Positions 1 to 12,116 of a stretch of 64,000 bases of DNA are shown here, piece after piece; the stretch's first letter is position 1, and each line of letters starts with the position of its first letter. This stretch comes from Collybiopsis luxurians FD-317 M1. Taxonomy: Eukaryota > Basidiomycota > Agaricomycetes > Agaricales > Omphalotaceae. Under the pieces are notes generated by a model. It saw only the letters and a list, made by a program, of their open reading frames with translations, was not told the DNA's origin and did not search any database. The stretch is taken from contig KN834842.1 of assembly GCA_000827265.1 (NCBI GenBank), positions 1-64,000 of the forward strand, written 5' to 3'. Made by a program: the position numbers and the translations under genes.

Positions 1-160
1 CCTAATAATATGGATGAGGAGAATATTTTTTCTCACATATGTTGGGTGTTTGGGATAGCCATTGATGAGATATCCACTGAATACTGCCAAAATTGTGGTG
101 TTTTTGCTTAGCCGCCTACCGTGAGAAGAAGTGAGTGTGACCGTGGGAAATTCAGTACGC

Positions 161-3029
161 TTAGGGGGAATATGTCATACTAGACGATGGTATTTCCATT
201 TTTGGCATATGTGACTTTTTGGGCTCAAACGAGACGAAATACTGAAAAAGAGTTAAAGTTGATACTTTGTCAAGCAATAAATTAATAGGGGCTGGGTAGG
301 GGTAGGGGTGGGAGGGCGAGTGGGGGGGAGGGATGTTCGAACGGTGAAAGAAAGAGAGGGATGAATGAGTTACGAATTGTGGTGGCGGTGGAAGTGAAGC
401 AGACGGAGCAGGGTAGGTGGGTACGGAGGTCATAGTGGTGATTATCATTCCGGTTGATGTATTGGTAAGTTTGGGACTGCCAGATGTAGTATCAACCGCG
501 TCGTCTTCAACCGGAAGAGGGATAGCGTTTTGAAGATATGTCGACGGAGGAGATCTACCAGATGACACCCGTCTCAAGGATGGTAGATTCGACAAAAGTG
601 GTGGTGCAGCATGGGACAATGGGGCTGAGGACGAAGGGGGATATCCATTTGATAGGGGACGAGCGGCAAATCCTGATTCGCTATCACCTCTACCTCTACC
701 AAGATCTATACCACCTGAGGTCTCAGGTAAGAGTGACGACGGAGGTAGCGGAACACCCTCCAACCCCAGACCAGTCACTCGAGCAGGTTGTGCAGCTAGG
801 GACGAGGGAGACGAGGACGGAGAGGAGTGGCTGTCGAGAAGAGGAGGAGCAGCACGTCCTGATCCATTATCACCACTTCTTGGAGGACCAATGCCACCCG
901 AGATTGTAGGCAAAAGCAACGGTACACCCTCCGGGGACTGGATTGTACTCTTGACTCGTCCCGAAAGATCCGAGGAGCCTGTATCGTATGCTGACGATCT
1001 TCCTCAGCGTTATCGACGTCAGATTCGGATTCGGATTCGGATTCGGTATTGGTATCGAGCGCAGATTCGAGCTCGTTCCTACCTGACGAATCCTGGGAGT
1101 GGATCCTGGGTCGTCTGAGGAGAGGTTTACGCGATGCAATATCTCGCATAAAGTGGGAGAGGGCGTCGCGGTCGGCTTGAAGGGGAGTGTATTCGAATGT
1201 GTCTAGCGTGCCTACAATATCGGGTTCGTTTGAGGGTGCCTGTATAGTAGAAAAGAGGAATGAGCAAAATTGGATCGTAAGAAAAAAAAGGAAGGAAACG
1301 TTCATACTCACCACTAGCGAAACACGACGACTTTCCCTTTCCCCTCCTGCAGACCCAAAACTCGGTCTACCCCGCGAACCACCTATGAATCTACCTCCCT
1401 CGACACCGTCTATACTCCCTCCCCCACTGCTAGAACCTGGCTTCATCCCACCCGCACTCGTATGACGACCCACACTCCCTCTTGCAGGGGACGAATACCG
1501 ATGTCCAAACGATGAGGAATATCGTTTTTGATGAGTCGGTTCAGCTACTCCGCTGGTATTCGAGTTGGTATTCGCCGTCGTCGTCATTGGACCACCTGCA
1601 CTGGCGGAACGTGAACTGGCACTAGTTCCAGTGCCTGTGCCCGTACTTGTACTTGCAGCTCCTAACGACGAAGGTGTAAACAAGGGGGTCGAATGGAGGT
1701 GGGTAATCCGGAGGTCGGTCGAGGTAGGTTGATAAGATTGTAGAGGGAGGAAAGGGATGTGAGAGCGGTGTTGGGGTTGGACGTGTTTGAAGAGGACGGG
1801 CCGCCGTTATGGGAAGGGGAGGAGCTGATGAGGGAGCTGGGAGGGAAGGCACTGGAAGCTCGAGAAGAGCTGGAGATGGAAGGTGTAGCGCCGGCGAGCG
1901 TGTTGGATTTGAACGGGTTGACGGGGTTCAAACTTAGTTTCCGAGTCGCCACGGTTGAGGACTGGGATGTAGTTGGCAGAGCAGAGGTGACAGGTGGACC
2001 GGAAGACGATAACGTCGTTGAGGAGCGCGACGACAAGTGACGAGGAGGAGGTGGTGGTGAATGAGAGGTAAAGGTAGTGGTTTCTAGACAAGAATCAGAC
2101 GCAGCGGTGCCTGGGGTTTCTCGTCTTAATCTATCCGCGGACCCAAACATGGGTTTCGTGGATGTCGCAGTTGTGGTGGTAGCTCGAGTTGTTGGGAGTA
2201 CAGGTTGGCCTGCGCGCGAGGGAGGAGCGGGGATGACGAAACGCTCTGCGATAGAGTCGACGTCGGATGAGGTACGAGTAACGGTATGGGGAGGAGGGTT
2301 AGTACGATGGGGGGTACCTCGTAGAGAACGAGGTAAGGTTATCCCTGGATTCGAAGAGTTGAATGTCGGATCCTGACGGGTATTGCTATCCAAAGACCTG
2401 CATTTAGAGCTCGGGAGGCTCTCTAGTGCATCGATCACGAAGGCTGGTGACGAGAGATAGGTGCACGTAACGGTCAGGGCACCTAAAGGATGGTGAATCG
2501 GCGCGAACGTATTTGTACTCATCGGTAACTCGAACGACAAGCGAAAGGACAAGACGGCGGATTCATCGACGCCGGAACCGGGATCTCCTTTCGCTCGTAC
2601 ACGTTTTCCCAGCCCTCCATTTCCATCCCCTCGAGACTTGAGTTGCGTGGGCGATTTCCAAGCGGGGAGGAGGCGGAGTAGAGAGTGGACAGAGCGAAAT
2701 AATGGTATGCCCTGCTTGTGCTCAGTAGGTAGAGCTGTACCGCTATTTGAGTCTCTAGAGTCCGACGATAATGACGAGGATGAGGAGGGAGCAATTCTGA
2801 GATCGAGATCCCAGCTTTCGAGGAGAATGTACCTGTTTCTCGTATCGACTGGTACGCGAGAAGTTCCGGAAGGTCTATATGCGAGTCGTTGATCAATAGG
2901 AAGGGTATTCAGTACCGCCAAAACGATTTGAATCTCAAGCGGCGGGGGAGGCCTTGAGTCAGAGATTGACCGGTATGGATCTTATCCTCCGCGAGTCCAT
3001 GCATTCGAGTGTGGCGTCTGGAGATTGGA
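161..3029 (-). pseudogene. ATG13: ATG13 autophagy regulator, damaged copy
   Basis: ATG13 is the HORMA-domain scaffold of the Atg1 kinase complex that starts autophagosome formation. Recognised by conserved blocks in order: NLQTPHSNAW (about 3029-3000), DPYRSISDSRPPPPLEIQ (about 2980-2930), RYILLESWDLDL, a GIPLFRSVHSLLRLLPAW block, the HPLGALTVTCTYLSSP block, a long Ser-rich linker, QKRYSSSFGHRYSSP, and the C-terminal DTFEYTPLQ..DIASRKPL block. One intron (donor gtgagtatg near 1312, acceptor near 1241) joins RRVSLV to APSNEPD. Lesions seen: an in-frame TAA at 2982-2984 between NAWTRGG and DPYRSIS; a one-base frame change near 1690, just before the FTPSSLG segment; and another frame change near 920-980. 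I could not find the usual N-terminal KADQI-type exon upstream. Either a true pseudogene or a copy with several assembly errors; family identity is strong. The 5' and 3' ends are not resolved. Confidence 0.8.
1024..1052. repeat. Short hexanucleotide repeat in ATG13 linker
   Basis: About four tandem copies of gattcg (minus strand cgaatc) encode an alternating Ser-Glu run in the disordered C-terminal part of ATG13. The 11.6 kb fragment copy lacks most of it. Confidence 0.6.
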
Positions 3030-6000
3030 CTGTATATCAAGTTCAATATTTGAAAGGAAGGTGAATAGAAGAATGGTCGAGTGCGTGAGCAAACTACCAC
3101 CGACTTGGGTATGCGACAAAATTTCGGCCGGTTTTATGGCGAGGATCCTAGCCTAGCAGTCCGACGCGAGGGAGATGGGTGCTATATAGAGACGAGTCAG
3201 ATTGAATCCAACTATCGAGTTCTGATTCGTACCTTTGCTTCGTATCCTTGGGCCACAAACGTCGCTGAGCATAAGGAAGTAGCAGTACTCCATGTACCGC
3301 TGCATATACGTTCCAAGACGTCTCCCCCACTCCACACAGCGTTCTGGATGCAGACCCGCATTTTCCTACTTGAGCCTGCTAGGGAAGAGTTGACCGAGGA
3401 GGAGTGGGGCGTTGAGCGTCGCACAAGAAAGATGGAAAAGCTGGAACGAGTCCTCAGTGAGCGTGTTTACAATACTCAAAAGCTGATTCGCACTTAGGTT
3501 CAAACGGGGAGCGTCCATCCATGGAGCACACAAACCCCAACATCGACGACACGCGTGGCTAGAGAAGCGGAATTACTCGAGCTTGGTATACGGCCACGCA
3601 TGCCATCGACCACGGTGTAGTCTTCTTCGCTTTCCGCTTTAATTCTTCGCGTTTCCAGAACCGTTCTTTTCGTTCCAGCATCCGCCTCTAATCCGTTCCG
3701 TTGAATGTTGGCCGGATCGTTTGCTGCGTGTAGTGGAAACCTGAGGTAGAGTTCGAGACATAAGGTGCAAAGATGGAGGTCCGGTGGTCGAAGATAGGGA
3801 TGACGATATCGCGGATGATGTTGGATACCGAGCAATTCGTGGCGTGGCATCGACGAATGCTCACGCTGATGACGCGCTATACCGAAAAGCGTTTTACAGC
3901 TGTTTGATCAGAATTCAGTTGAGTCGGTAGTCCAAGCGAAAGGGTCAACGAGTTATCTTGCAGCTCGCGCGTCTGAGCTGAAATGGTTGGTTGGGGTGTC
4001 GGGTACGCGTAGATTGGAATAGGAGGGCGATAGGTTGAGAACATAAGGGGAGGAGTCAACAAACTAAAAGTAGGAGCTGTGAAATTGTATCTTACCTCGA
4101 ACTTTTGAGCGTAAAATCCGTCTTATTCCATGGTCTTACGGCAAGACTTATAGGCCGGCTTTGTGAGTGGGATCTGATCTCGATACGGCGACACAATCTA
4201 GATGGGCATCGGTTGTTCCGCATACCCCGTAACTTTTCTGAGATTTGCGCCAGTGTAGGCAACATGTAGTCGCAAATTTAGCGGGTCTCGCGAGGAATTG
4301 GGGCAGAGTGAACGTTTCAAATAGTATATTGCCTTTAGCAGGTATTCGTACACTCGTATATAGAGAGAACACGCCCGAGACACCTGTGCAAAAGGAAAGA
4401 GATTGGTTTAACATAAAAGTTACACGGATTTGGAACGAACATACCTTATGCTCAATCATCGAATTACCCTCTCCAGCCCCATGAGGCTCACCCTACGCGA
4501 TTCCTACCTACCCTTTCATCATGAGATGGCCTTGGTTTGAACGCTTTTAGGCGCACGCGTGCTGGTACGAGTACGGTTTGAACATTTCTTCGGTCGGTTG
4601 GGGTGAGTAAACCCTAAGGACATTGAAATTCGACTACTTGCAGTGTTTATTTCGACTAGCAAATAACCTGATAGTCGATGGAGGCGATTTGGATGGAAAC
4701 GAGAAGGTGGTTGAAGTGAGAGTTTGCGGGCCGCTGCTACCGAAACTCATTTTTACATATTGACGCTCACGGGCGTCAATTTTCAACTTTCCCTCGGCTA
4801 TCCTCTTCCTTTATTTCTTCCTCTCAAAGTCACATCTTTCAACGAAGATTTATATGGAATTCTCCAACGGGAACATGGGTGATATCTGATATAGTATTTC
4901 ACAGGAAGATGGGGATGTTTGAGGCTTCCGAGTCGCGATAGGCAATGGCGGAAGGAAGATTGGCGATGCATTCGAGTTTGGGCGATGGGATTTGAGTTTC
5001 AGCTGACGGGGGACTTGAGTATACGTTGTGCTATTACTGGAGTGGGTTTTCATTGACCTCGTTAATTGGAGAATCTCAACGATCAATCTAGATAATCCAA
5101 ATTACGCCAACTCGACCTCGAATGCCGACTGTACAACTTATTCCCGTGCTGCTTTCCGGTAGCATATAGGTTTTATGCTGCGAGTGAACGGTATATCGAG
5201 AGGCGAGCCGACCGGATGGCCGCTGTACTGTAAATGGAAAGCTAAAAATCAATATATATGTGTTTTCTGGTACAGTGGATGACTCGTTCATGGAGCGATG
5301 GGTGTGAATGATTTGGTAGGTTATCCTTTCCCTATCCTCGCATTAGATGCTTCCTTCTATGGTTGTTAGTACATCGTCGGTCAGTATGTTGTTTTTCTTT
5401 CATTTTAGACTCATGAAATCTCTATCGACCGCCTCATTCGAAGTGAGGGCAGTAACTTGAATGGCGTTGTACATCTTCCGTTAAGGTGGGCTACGTGTTT
5501 GTTTGTTCTTCCTGCTCGTTACGCACAAACACGGTGGACGATATCTGTTGATTCATCTTGCTAAAGACTCAACAACATGTAGAGCCTACTGACATAGTCC
5601 GGGTGCGAAGCCTTTTGTTGCTGTGAATCTCGGTAAAAGGAATCTTGACGATGTTTTTTTTCTTGCAATTACGATGGTCTGGGTGAGAGTGTGCTGAACG
5701 TATATGTTATTTGTTTCCGTTGTAGGCTACGCTGATGGGCCCTAGCTTATCCAGGCGACTGCCGAATTCATTTCTGGGTTTAGACACAATAGATGGATAT
5801 GCAGACGAACATTTGGCTGGATTCATGGTGCGTCAAAGTGTCGGCGGAACGCAAAGCTTTAAAGCTGCGAGTATCGCCGTGTCTTGCCAATTAATTAGTT
5901 TCTACTTCCATTTCTTTCCCTTCTCCAAGCCGGATTCAAATTACGACCCAAACTCAAATTGTCTTGTATCTTCTTTCTGTGCGTATCTTCAGTTGTTCTG

Positions 6001-6261
6001 GATTTTTGATTTGATGCCTGTGTTGTATCGCAAAATGGGAGATTGAAATGTGGTTCCGTTTGACTTTTGAGGCATGCCGGTAAGCATCTACTGAAATTCA
6101 TGTGAACTAATCAGCTCTTCGTTCCTCTGCATGGTTGGATTCGGTGATTTCAAGGTCATTCTACTCCATCAACCCCCTCGCGCGTTTCTACTTACTCGAT
6201 AGCGAAATGCATCCTGTTTTTGATACTGCTGAATTCATTCTGACATGCATTTATATACCAG
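3030..6261. other. Gene-poor stretch between ATG13 and GH31
   Basis: Only short overlapping reading frames are present. The longest is a 138-codon plus-strand frame at 3081-3497 with a plausible Glu/Arg-rich C-terminal half, and a minus-strand segment near 3693-3830 reads like a coding exon; neither matches a family I know, so no gene is called. The missing 5' exons of ATG13 and GH31 may lie here, but I could not identify them. Confidence 0.4.
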
Positions 6262-8754
6262 GTTCCCGATTCCGTTCTGCCAAGACCGAACAGAACTTTT
6301 CAAGCATCCCCCAGCGCTGTAGCTGTACAGTTCAACTGTACCACCTCCCCTTTCTCCTTCACCATCTTCCGAACGTCTACACGTGAGGTTCTGTTCACCA
6401 CCGCTAACCATCCACTCATTTTCGAGCCTCAATATCTTCGCGTCAAAACAGCCTTACCGCCTAACGCAAATATCTACGGTCTGGGCGAACATACCGACTC
6501 GTTCCGTCTTCCTACGTTTAACACGACGTGTATTCTTTGGTCGGGAGATGCCTATGAAATTCCAACGGGTAAGAATTTGTACGGCAATCATCCCATTTAC
6601 TTTGAACATCGCTCCACTGGAACTCACGGCGTCTTTCTCCTCAATTCGAATGGGATGGATATCAAGATCAACGATACCGAGGGTACGAATGGCGGTGTGA
6701 CGCTGGAGTATAATGTCCTTGGTGGTGTTTTGGATTTCTACTTCCTTGCTGGAAGTGAGGAGGATCCGTTGGAGGTGTCTAGGCGTTATGCAGAGATTGT
6801 AGGCACACCGGATAAGGTACCGTATTGCAGTTTCGGATTGCATCAGTATCGGTTTGGATATACGAGTACGTATGATTGGCTCAATTCGCTTTTTATCTAC
6901 TGACACGAATAACTGCAGGTTTCGTTGACGTTGGCAACGTCATAACACATTATTCGGCAGCTGAGATTCCACTTGATACTATGTGCAATGATATTGGTAT
7001 GCTGGAGCCGTGTGCCGTCTTTTCGCGTTATTCACATAATGTCCAGACTACATGCAAGGTCGTCGGATTTTTACTGTCGATCCCTCTTACTTTCCGCTCC
7101 CTCGAATGCGGGAAATCGTTCAATATTTGCACGCTCACAACCAAAAATACAGTTCGTCCTTTGTTAACTCTGGCGTTTCACACTTCTGATCTTTACTGAG
7201 TAGTCCTGATGGCGGATCCCGCCGTGGCTTATGCACCAGGCGAAGGATCCGGTCCGTATGATCGTGGAACGCAGATGGATATATGGATGAAGATGCCTAA
7301 TGGAAGTGCTGAATTTGCGCTCGCCTGGCCTGGTAAGGTTTCCGGTTATTCGCCAGAATCGTACATCCCTGCTCATAGTGAATTACTCATTTCAGGTGTT
7401 ACTCATTGTCCTGGTAAGTTCCCGATTTATTTCCTCCGGTCCCTGGTGCTTAACGTGTAAATTTTGCTTTGTAGATTGGTTCCATCCGGATGTTCAAGAG
7501 TACGTGCTTTGTGGTCCTGCCGATGGATCACAGTTGAAATTTATTCGTTCCTCCTTGCAGCTATTGCACGTACAAGTTCTGTCTGTTTTACAATACAACC
7601 GACGGAATTGACATCGACGGTGCATGGATGGATATGAACGAACCGTCAAATGTGAGTTTTCTTCCCGTTGACATCCCTTGTTTTTACTGATCGAATCTCT
7701 TGTACAATTCTGCGACTTGCCTTGCACCAATCCATTCCAACAGGCCCAGCAGATGGCTCTACGGCCTCCTCGAACAGCACCTGTTCCAGATCCCACCACG
7801 CCTATTTTCGGTGAATCGCCTAGTTCTTTGCGTAAGAGAGATGACGGTATCAATTTGTTGAATCCCCCCTACGCAATTGAGAACGCCGCTGGGGATTTGT
7901 CCACGAAAACTTCATGGGTAAGCTATAATTTTCCTTACTCTATCCTTAATTGAGCTTTTGACTCTTCCTCTGCTCAGACGAACGCTACGCATGCCAATGG
8001 GCTTGTCGAATATGATACTCACAATCTTTACAGAACCATGATGTCGGTTGCCGCCCGAGACGCCATGCTTGCTCGAAGACCTGGCCTCCGTACTCTCGTG
8101 ATCACTCGTTCCACGTTTGCCGGTGCTGGTGCTCATGTCGGAAAGTGGCTCGGAGACAACTTCAGGTCATGGGGACAGTACCGACTGAGCATCGCAGGCG
8201 TTTTGGGTATGGCTGGGATGTTCCAGATATCCATGGTTGGCACAGATATCTGTGGGTACGCGGAGATTGCAACTAGTACGTTGTGGGCTGGATGGGCTAT
8301 GCTTGGCAGGTTCTATCCGTTCATGAGATGTATGACTGCGGTTTAATTGCGTGTATTTCAAACTTTACCTTATATACTCATCTTAGCACAATGCCGACAC
8401 CTCCATTGGTCAAGAGTTCTATTGCTGGCCAGTCGTTGCTCATGCCGCTAGGAACGTTTTGAACATTCGGTAAGTTATCCCAAATCCGGTCATGATCTCG
8501 CGCTGATATGTTTGTAGTTATCGTTTGATGTATTACTTCTTTACTGCTTTCCACCAAGCAAACTTTGACGGTATTCCTGTCGTCCAGGCTCTGTGGTACA
8601 AATGCCGAAAGACGCTGCTACATATCCCATTGACCTTCAGTTCCTCTTTACTCCCTCCATCCTCATTTCTCCGGTTACCGAAGAGAGCTCAACCTCTGTC
8701 ACTATCTACCTCCCCAAACATACCTTCCATGACTTCCAAGATTAATTGCAGATA
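6262..8754 (+). pseudogene. GH31 alpha-glucosidase, damaged and 3'-truncated
   Basis: Glycoside hydrolase family 31 enzymes release glucose from the non-reducing ends of alpha-glucans, usually secreted. From 6262 the frame gives VPDSVLPRPNRTF, NANIYGLGEHTDSF and NLYGNHPIYFEHRS; short introns then connect RFGYTS-FVDVGN, DI-DYMQGRRIFTVDP, HNQKY-ILMADPAVAYAPGEG, AWPG-VTHCP-DWFHPDVQEY and GAWMDMNEPSN (catalytic nucleophile Asp). The acid/base region [18 protein letters not shown] is also present. Damage: MCNDID in place of the usual MWTDID; the expected acceptor before FCDLPC reads acaa instead of acag (about 7707), although a cryptic acceptor before AQQMAL keeps the frame; a one-base shift near 8605 before PKDAATYPIDLQF; then a stop, after which the last part of the family length is absent and AT-rich DNA begins. 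Upstream exons, including a signal peptide, were not found. A partial copy lies at 30.5 kb. Confidence 0.85.
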
Positions 8755-11180
8755 CCTTAAACCAAGAGCACTACTCGCTTATCTCAAATTTGAATTGAGT
8801 CCAAGGTTGAACCCAGAGATTGACTCATCCGTTACCTATCAATCCAGCCTATGTACTGCATTTGCATTCTTACGGGCTCAGGTGTGGGCTTTCAATGCTG
8901 CTCTGCAGTTAATATGCTGGTATTCCACCCTAAGATTCAATTTCTATGTATATTCACTAGACCTAAGTTTCACCAGCTACATCTACCCTTTCAATAACAT
9001 CTTCATATGGTGTATGCCTATTCAAAGCACTGTCTCTGTGTAATTGTTGACATACACCATCACATTGTCTTCTGAATATTATCCGTTTGCATATACCTGC
9101 TCAATCCCCGGCGGCCCAATGAATGCCCATTGAATGCTTTGTGTGGCCTCTTTGAATAATTACAAGCTGTTTTTACAGTGTGATATTATTCCTATACTCA
9201 TTGATACACATGCTTTACCCATACTTGAATTTCAATTGCAGTCTTGGACATGAAAGAATTAGTCTGTCAATGGAATAACCAATACTGTACTCTATTTATT
9301 TCTTACACTGTCACTTGCATTTGAATATATCTTCTTTGTCAGTTGCATGGATGGACTTGCAATCAACAATCTTATAAATATGAGCATATATCTTCTATAT
9401 TATTCTCCAGTTATTCTACTGCATTTCAACATGTCTTGGTTTTAAACATTCACTCATTGAATGTATATGCACTTGCAAACAGTTTCAATTTTCTACACTC
9501 AAACTGTCCCAAACTTGTGCCATTTTTTATAATATGTCTTGCATATTTGAATACCAACTTGTATCAGCTTTCACATTGCATATCTTGATCACACCTTCTA
9601 CTGCAGCTGTGATATGCTTGTTTATCATATTTCTGTCATACCTCTTTTATTTGACTTCAATTCTATTATACAATAACTGGCACACTCTTACCAAACATGC
9701 AGCCTCCGGCTGGGACTATATCAACAACCCTAAACCCTAACCTGCCGCGCGCTGCGCGTACAGCCTGCGGCTGTCCCTAACCCCTAACCCTCCGCGCGTT
9801 GCGCGTACAGCCTGCGGCTGTTCCTAACCCAGCTAACCCAGCTAACCTGAGCCTAACCCCTAACCCATGTGTATACCAGCATTTGCGAGTTCCATTAATA
9901 CTGCTTCAAGTTCTCAAGGACATGTCTGATTCTTTTCTATAGTTTGACCATTCATTTTGTATACACCAGTCAGTTCTCCTTTCTAAATTCACTAGCAGTC
10001 TTTCAATTGTATGCATTGCCTGAATTTTCACTCAGTTAACCTTAACACACCCTGTAACAGCTGCTTCACATTCAGTAAACCAACTTTAAATGACTTCATA
10101 TAAATACTTTAATTTGGAAACAGCGTAGGTATTGTTCTATCATCCAATGCAGTACTGGCATACACTCTCTTTTTATATTCATACCTAATTGCCTGTCTCA
10201 GTATTGTCTCTCGTTACATTGACTTGTTTAATATATTGTTGCTCCATCACAAGTTCATTTGCACTGTATCTTTATTTGGATTACATTCTGAAGTACACAT
10301 CACCCATACTCTCTATATTGTTCACTTGGTACCTTAGATGTATATTTTTCTTTCTAGTTTAATTTACACCAGTTGTACTTGAATGCTTTTATTGATCTTG
10401 GTGCATCAATCAATAGCTATTAAATGTTCTGCACACATACTTTGAAACATATGGTTTCATCTGTATACAGTACCAGTATCCTTCCGTGCATGCAAATGTG
10501 CTTATAAATTCTTTGTTCTTCAGGTATACAAGCATACTATGCTCTGCTATAGGCTTTGTCAATCAGACCTGGAGTCATAGGTCAAATGGGCTGAGACAAT
10601 TCCTGGAAAGCAAGTAATTTGTGATTTTTTTGGGGAAAAGAGTGGTTAATTACCTTGTATTATTTCCTACATGAGCCCCAGCCTATAAGGAATAATATTT
10701 GTTGCTTATTCTGGCTCTACTTTCATGAGAGGTGCTGCATATTGAGGGGCTGCATTGTAAAGGATAGGTGTGTGAGTTTAGCGCCCATATGTGGATTGAC
10801 CTGAATTTCGGGTTACTGTCACTCCATGCCTTTTCCTCTCATACCACCACCTTATCCTGTGGTCCATCTACTGGTAACAGAGTGTGGCCCACTTTTTTTT
10901 TGGTGATAATGTGAGTGTTTCCTCATCTCTTTTGATGTAATATTGCTAATAATTAAATTCACAGACAACGAATATAGCAGTTTCACCTGTATATTATTGA
11001 TTGACAGATTTGTTAGAGGTAAAGTTGCCTCTTTTTGGCCATTTTATCATTTCTCAGATTGTTCTCTACTAGCTTGCAAAATTTGAGCTTGGTAGCTGCA
11101 TTTTTGGCTCAGAAAACCCAGGTGAGTTGGGTTGATTCAACTCGACTTACCTGAACATTGTTTTAAGCGCCCATAGGCGC
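8755..11180. other. AT-rich non-coding stretch
   Basis: About 2.4 kb of T-rich, word-repetitive sequence without coding potential; short frames exist but none resembles a protein. Composition and word use resemble 26.9-30.4 kb. It starts where the GH31 homology stops and ends where the ATG13 fragment begins, so it may be the arm of an inserted element. It contains the telomere-like patch at about 9727-9867. Confidence 0.6.
9727..9867. repeat. Interstitial telomere-like CCCTAA patch with palindromes
   Basis: Several CCCTAA/CCTAACCC units, the complement of the TTAGGG telomere repeat common in basidiomycetes, are interleaved with two near-identical units of about 45 bp. Each unit holds a GC-rich near-palindrome (ccgcgcgctgcgcg or its one-base variant) followed by a perfect hairpin (acagcc, loop tgc, ggctgt). 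The patch ends with degenerate cctaacccagctaaccc words. It lies inside AT-rich DNA, so it stands out sharply in base composition. Confidence 0.75.
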
Positions 11181-11284
11181 CCATGGATTCCCCTCCGAAT
11201 CAACCACTGTTTATGGGCGGGATGATTGGCCAGGAGGATGATATATCCATGGAGGATCATGCTGACGGTGGCATGGTAACAGCG

Positions 11285-11937
11285 GGACGGAGAGTATGGA
11301 CAGTGTTGAGGACGGGGAATTCATGGGCAGCTCGAGGACGGGGTATGGGGGTCTGGAGGAGAAGGAGGGGAAAGTTGTCCAGTTTCCTTTGTGGTGAGTA
11401 TGAATGATGCCTCTTTTTGTTTTTTTTTCTTTGCTGTCCTGTCACTACCTTATACGCTTCCTCAATCGAACCATTGTGGTTACGCTGGACACCTTTGAAT
11501 ACACTCCCCTCCAAGCCAACCACGACGCGTTCTCTACTTTTATGCAAGATATTGCATCGCGGATACCTCTCATTGGATGACCTGGGATCCACTCGCAGGC
11601 TCATTTCAGCAGGAACGAACCCGAATCTGTACTTGATACAGAAAGCCATGCCAAATCCGATGTCGACGATACTGAAGAAGATCGATGACATACGATACTT
11701 GCTCTTTGACTCTTTCGTGACGAGTCGGGAGTACAATCCGTTTCCTGGGAATGTTCATCTTCTGGAGGGATTGGCTTGGGTCTGGAGGATGTTCCGCTGC
11801 CTCCATCGTCACTTTTGCCTACAAGCTTGGGTAGCATTGGTTCTCCAAGAAATGGTGGTGATTTCGGATCAGGATTTGCTGCTCCTCCTCTGCTTGATGG
11901 TCCTTCCTCTTCGTTCTTGTCTCCCTCGACTCTAGTG
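11285..11937 (+). pseudogene. ATG13 C-terminal fragment, inverted copy
   Basis: This stretch repeats the 3' part of the ATG13 gene at 161-1450 in the opposite orientation. Shared in order: the exon end matching the SIDGVEGG..IGGSRG segment, the intron donor ggtgagtatgaa with a T-rich intron, then TLDTFEYTPLQ, DIASR, SRNEPES, SDVDDTEEDR and a shared LGLEDVPLPPSSLLP block. In-frame stops (for example after IASRIPLIG) and frame changes interrupt it. The presence of the intron means a DNA-level copy, not a retrocopy. It ends just before the RNR-like gene. Confidence 0.85.
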
Positions 11938-12116
11938 GCCCACCTGTATCACGGAACCGTATTCTGAAGTGGCAAGGCCAATAATTTGGCGCTTGTCGGC
12001 GCTTGATGGACTTGGTAATCTTCTGACCGGCAAGTGCCGTGGATCCGAACAACGATTTTATTGGCGACTTAGTCCCCCTTCCTCGCTTTTTTACCTCAAC
12101 TTTCATCTCGTCAACT

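Noticed and set aside
3081..3497. Plus-strand 138-codon frame upstream of ATG13
   Set aside because: Open and plausibly Glu/Arg-rich, but no family match, no splice context, and both other strand frames are also partly open; not enough to call a gene.
5735..6046. 103-codon frame as a GH31 N-terminal exon
   Set aside because: Its sequence shows neither a signal peptide nor the GH31 N-terminal pattern, and no splice joins it to 6262.
8525..9043. 172-codon frame as a distinct gene
   Set aside because: Its start is the last GH31 exon; after the frameshift near 8605 it runs off-frame into AT-rich DNA.
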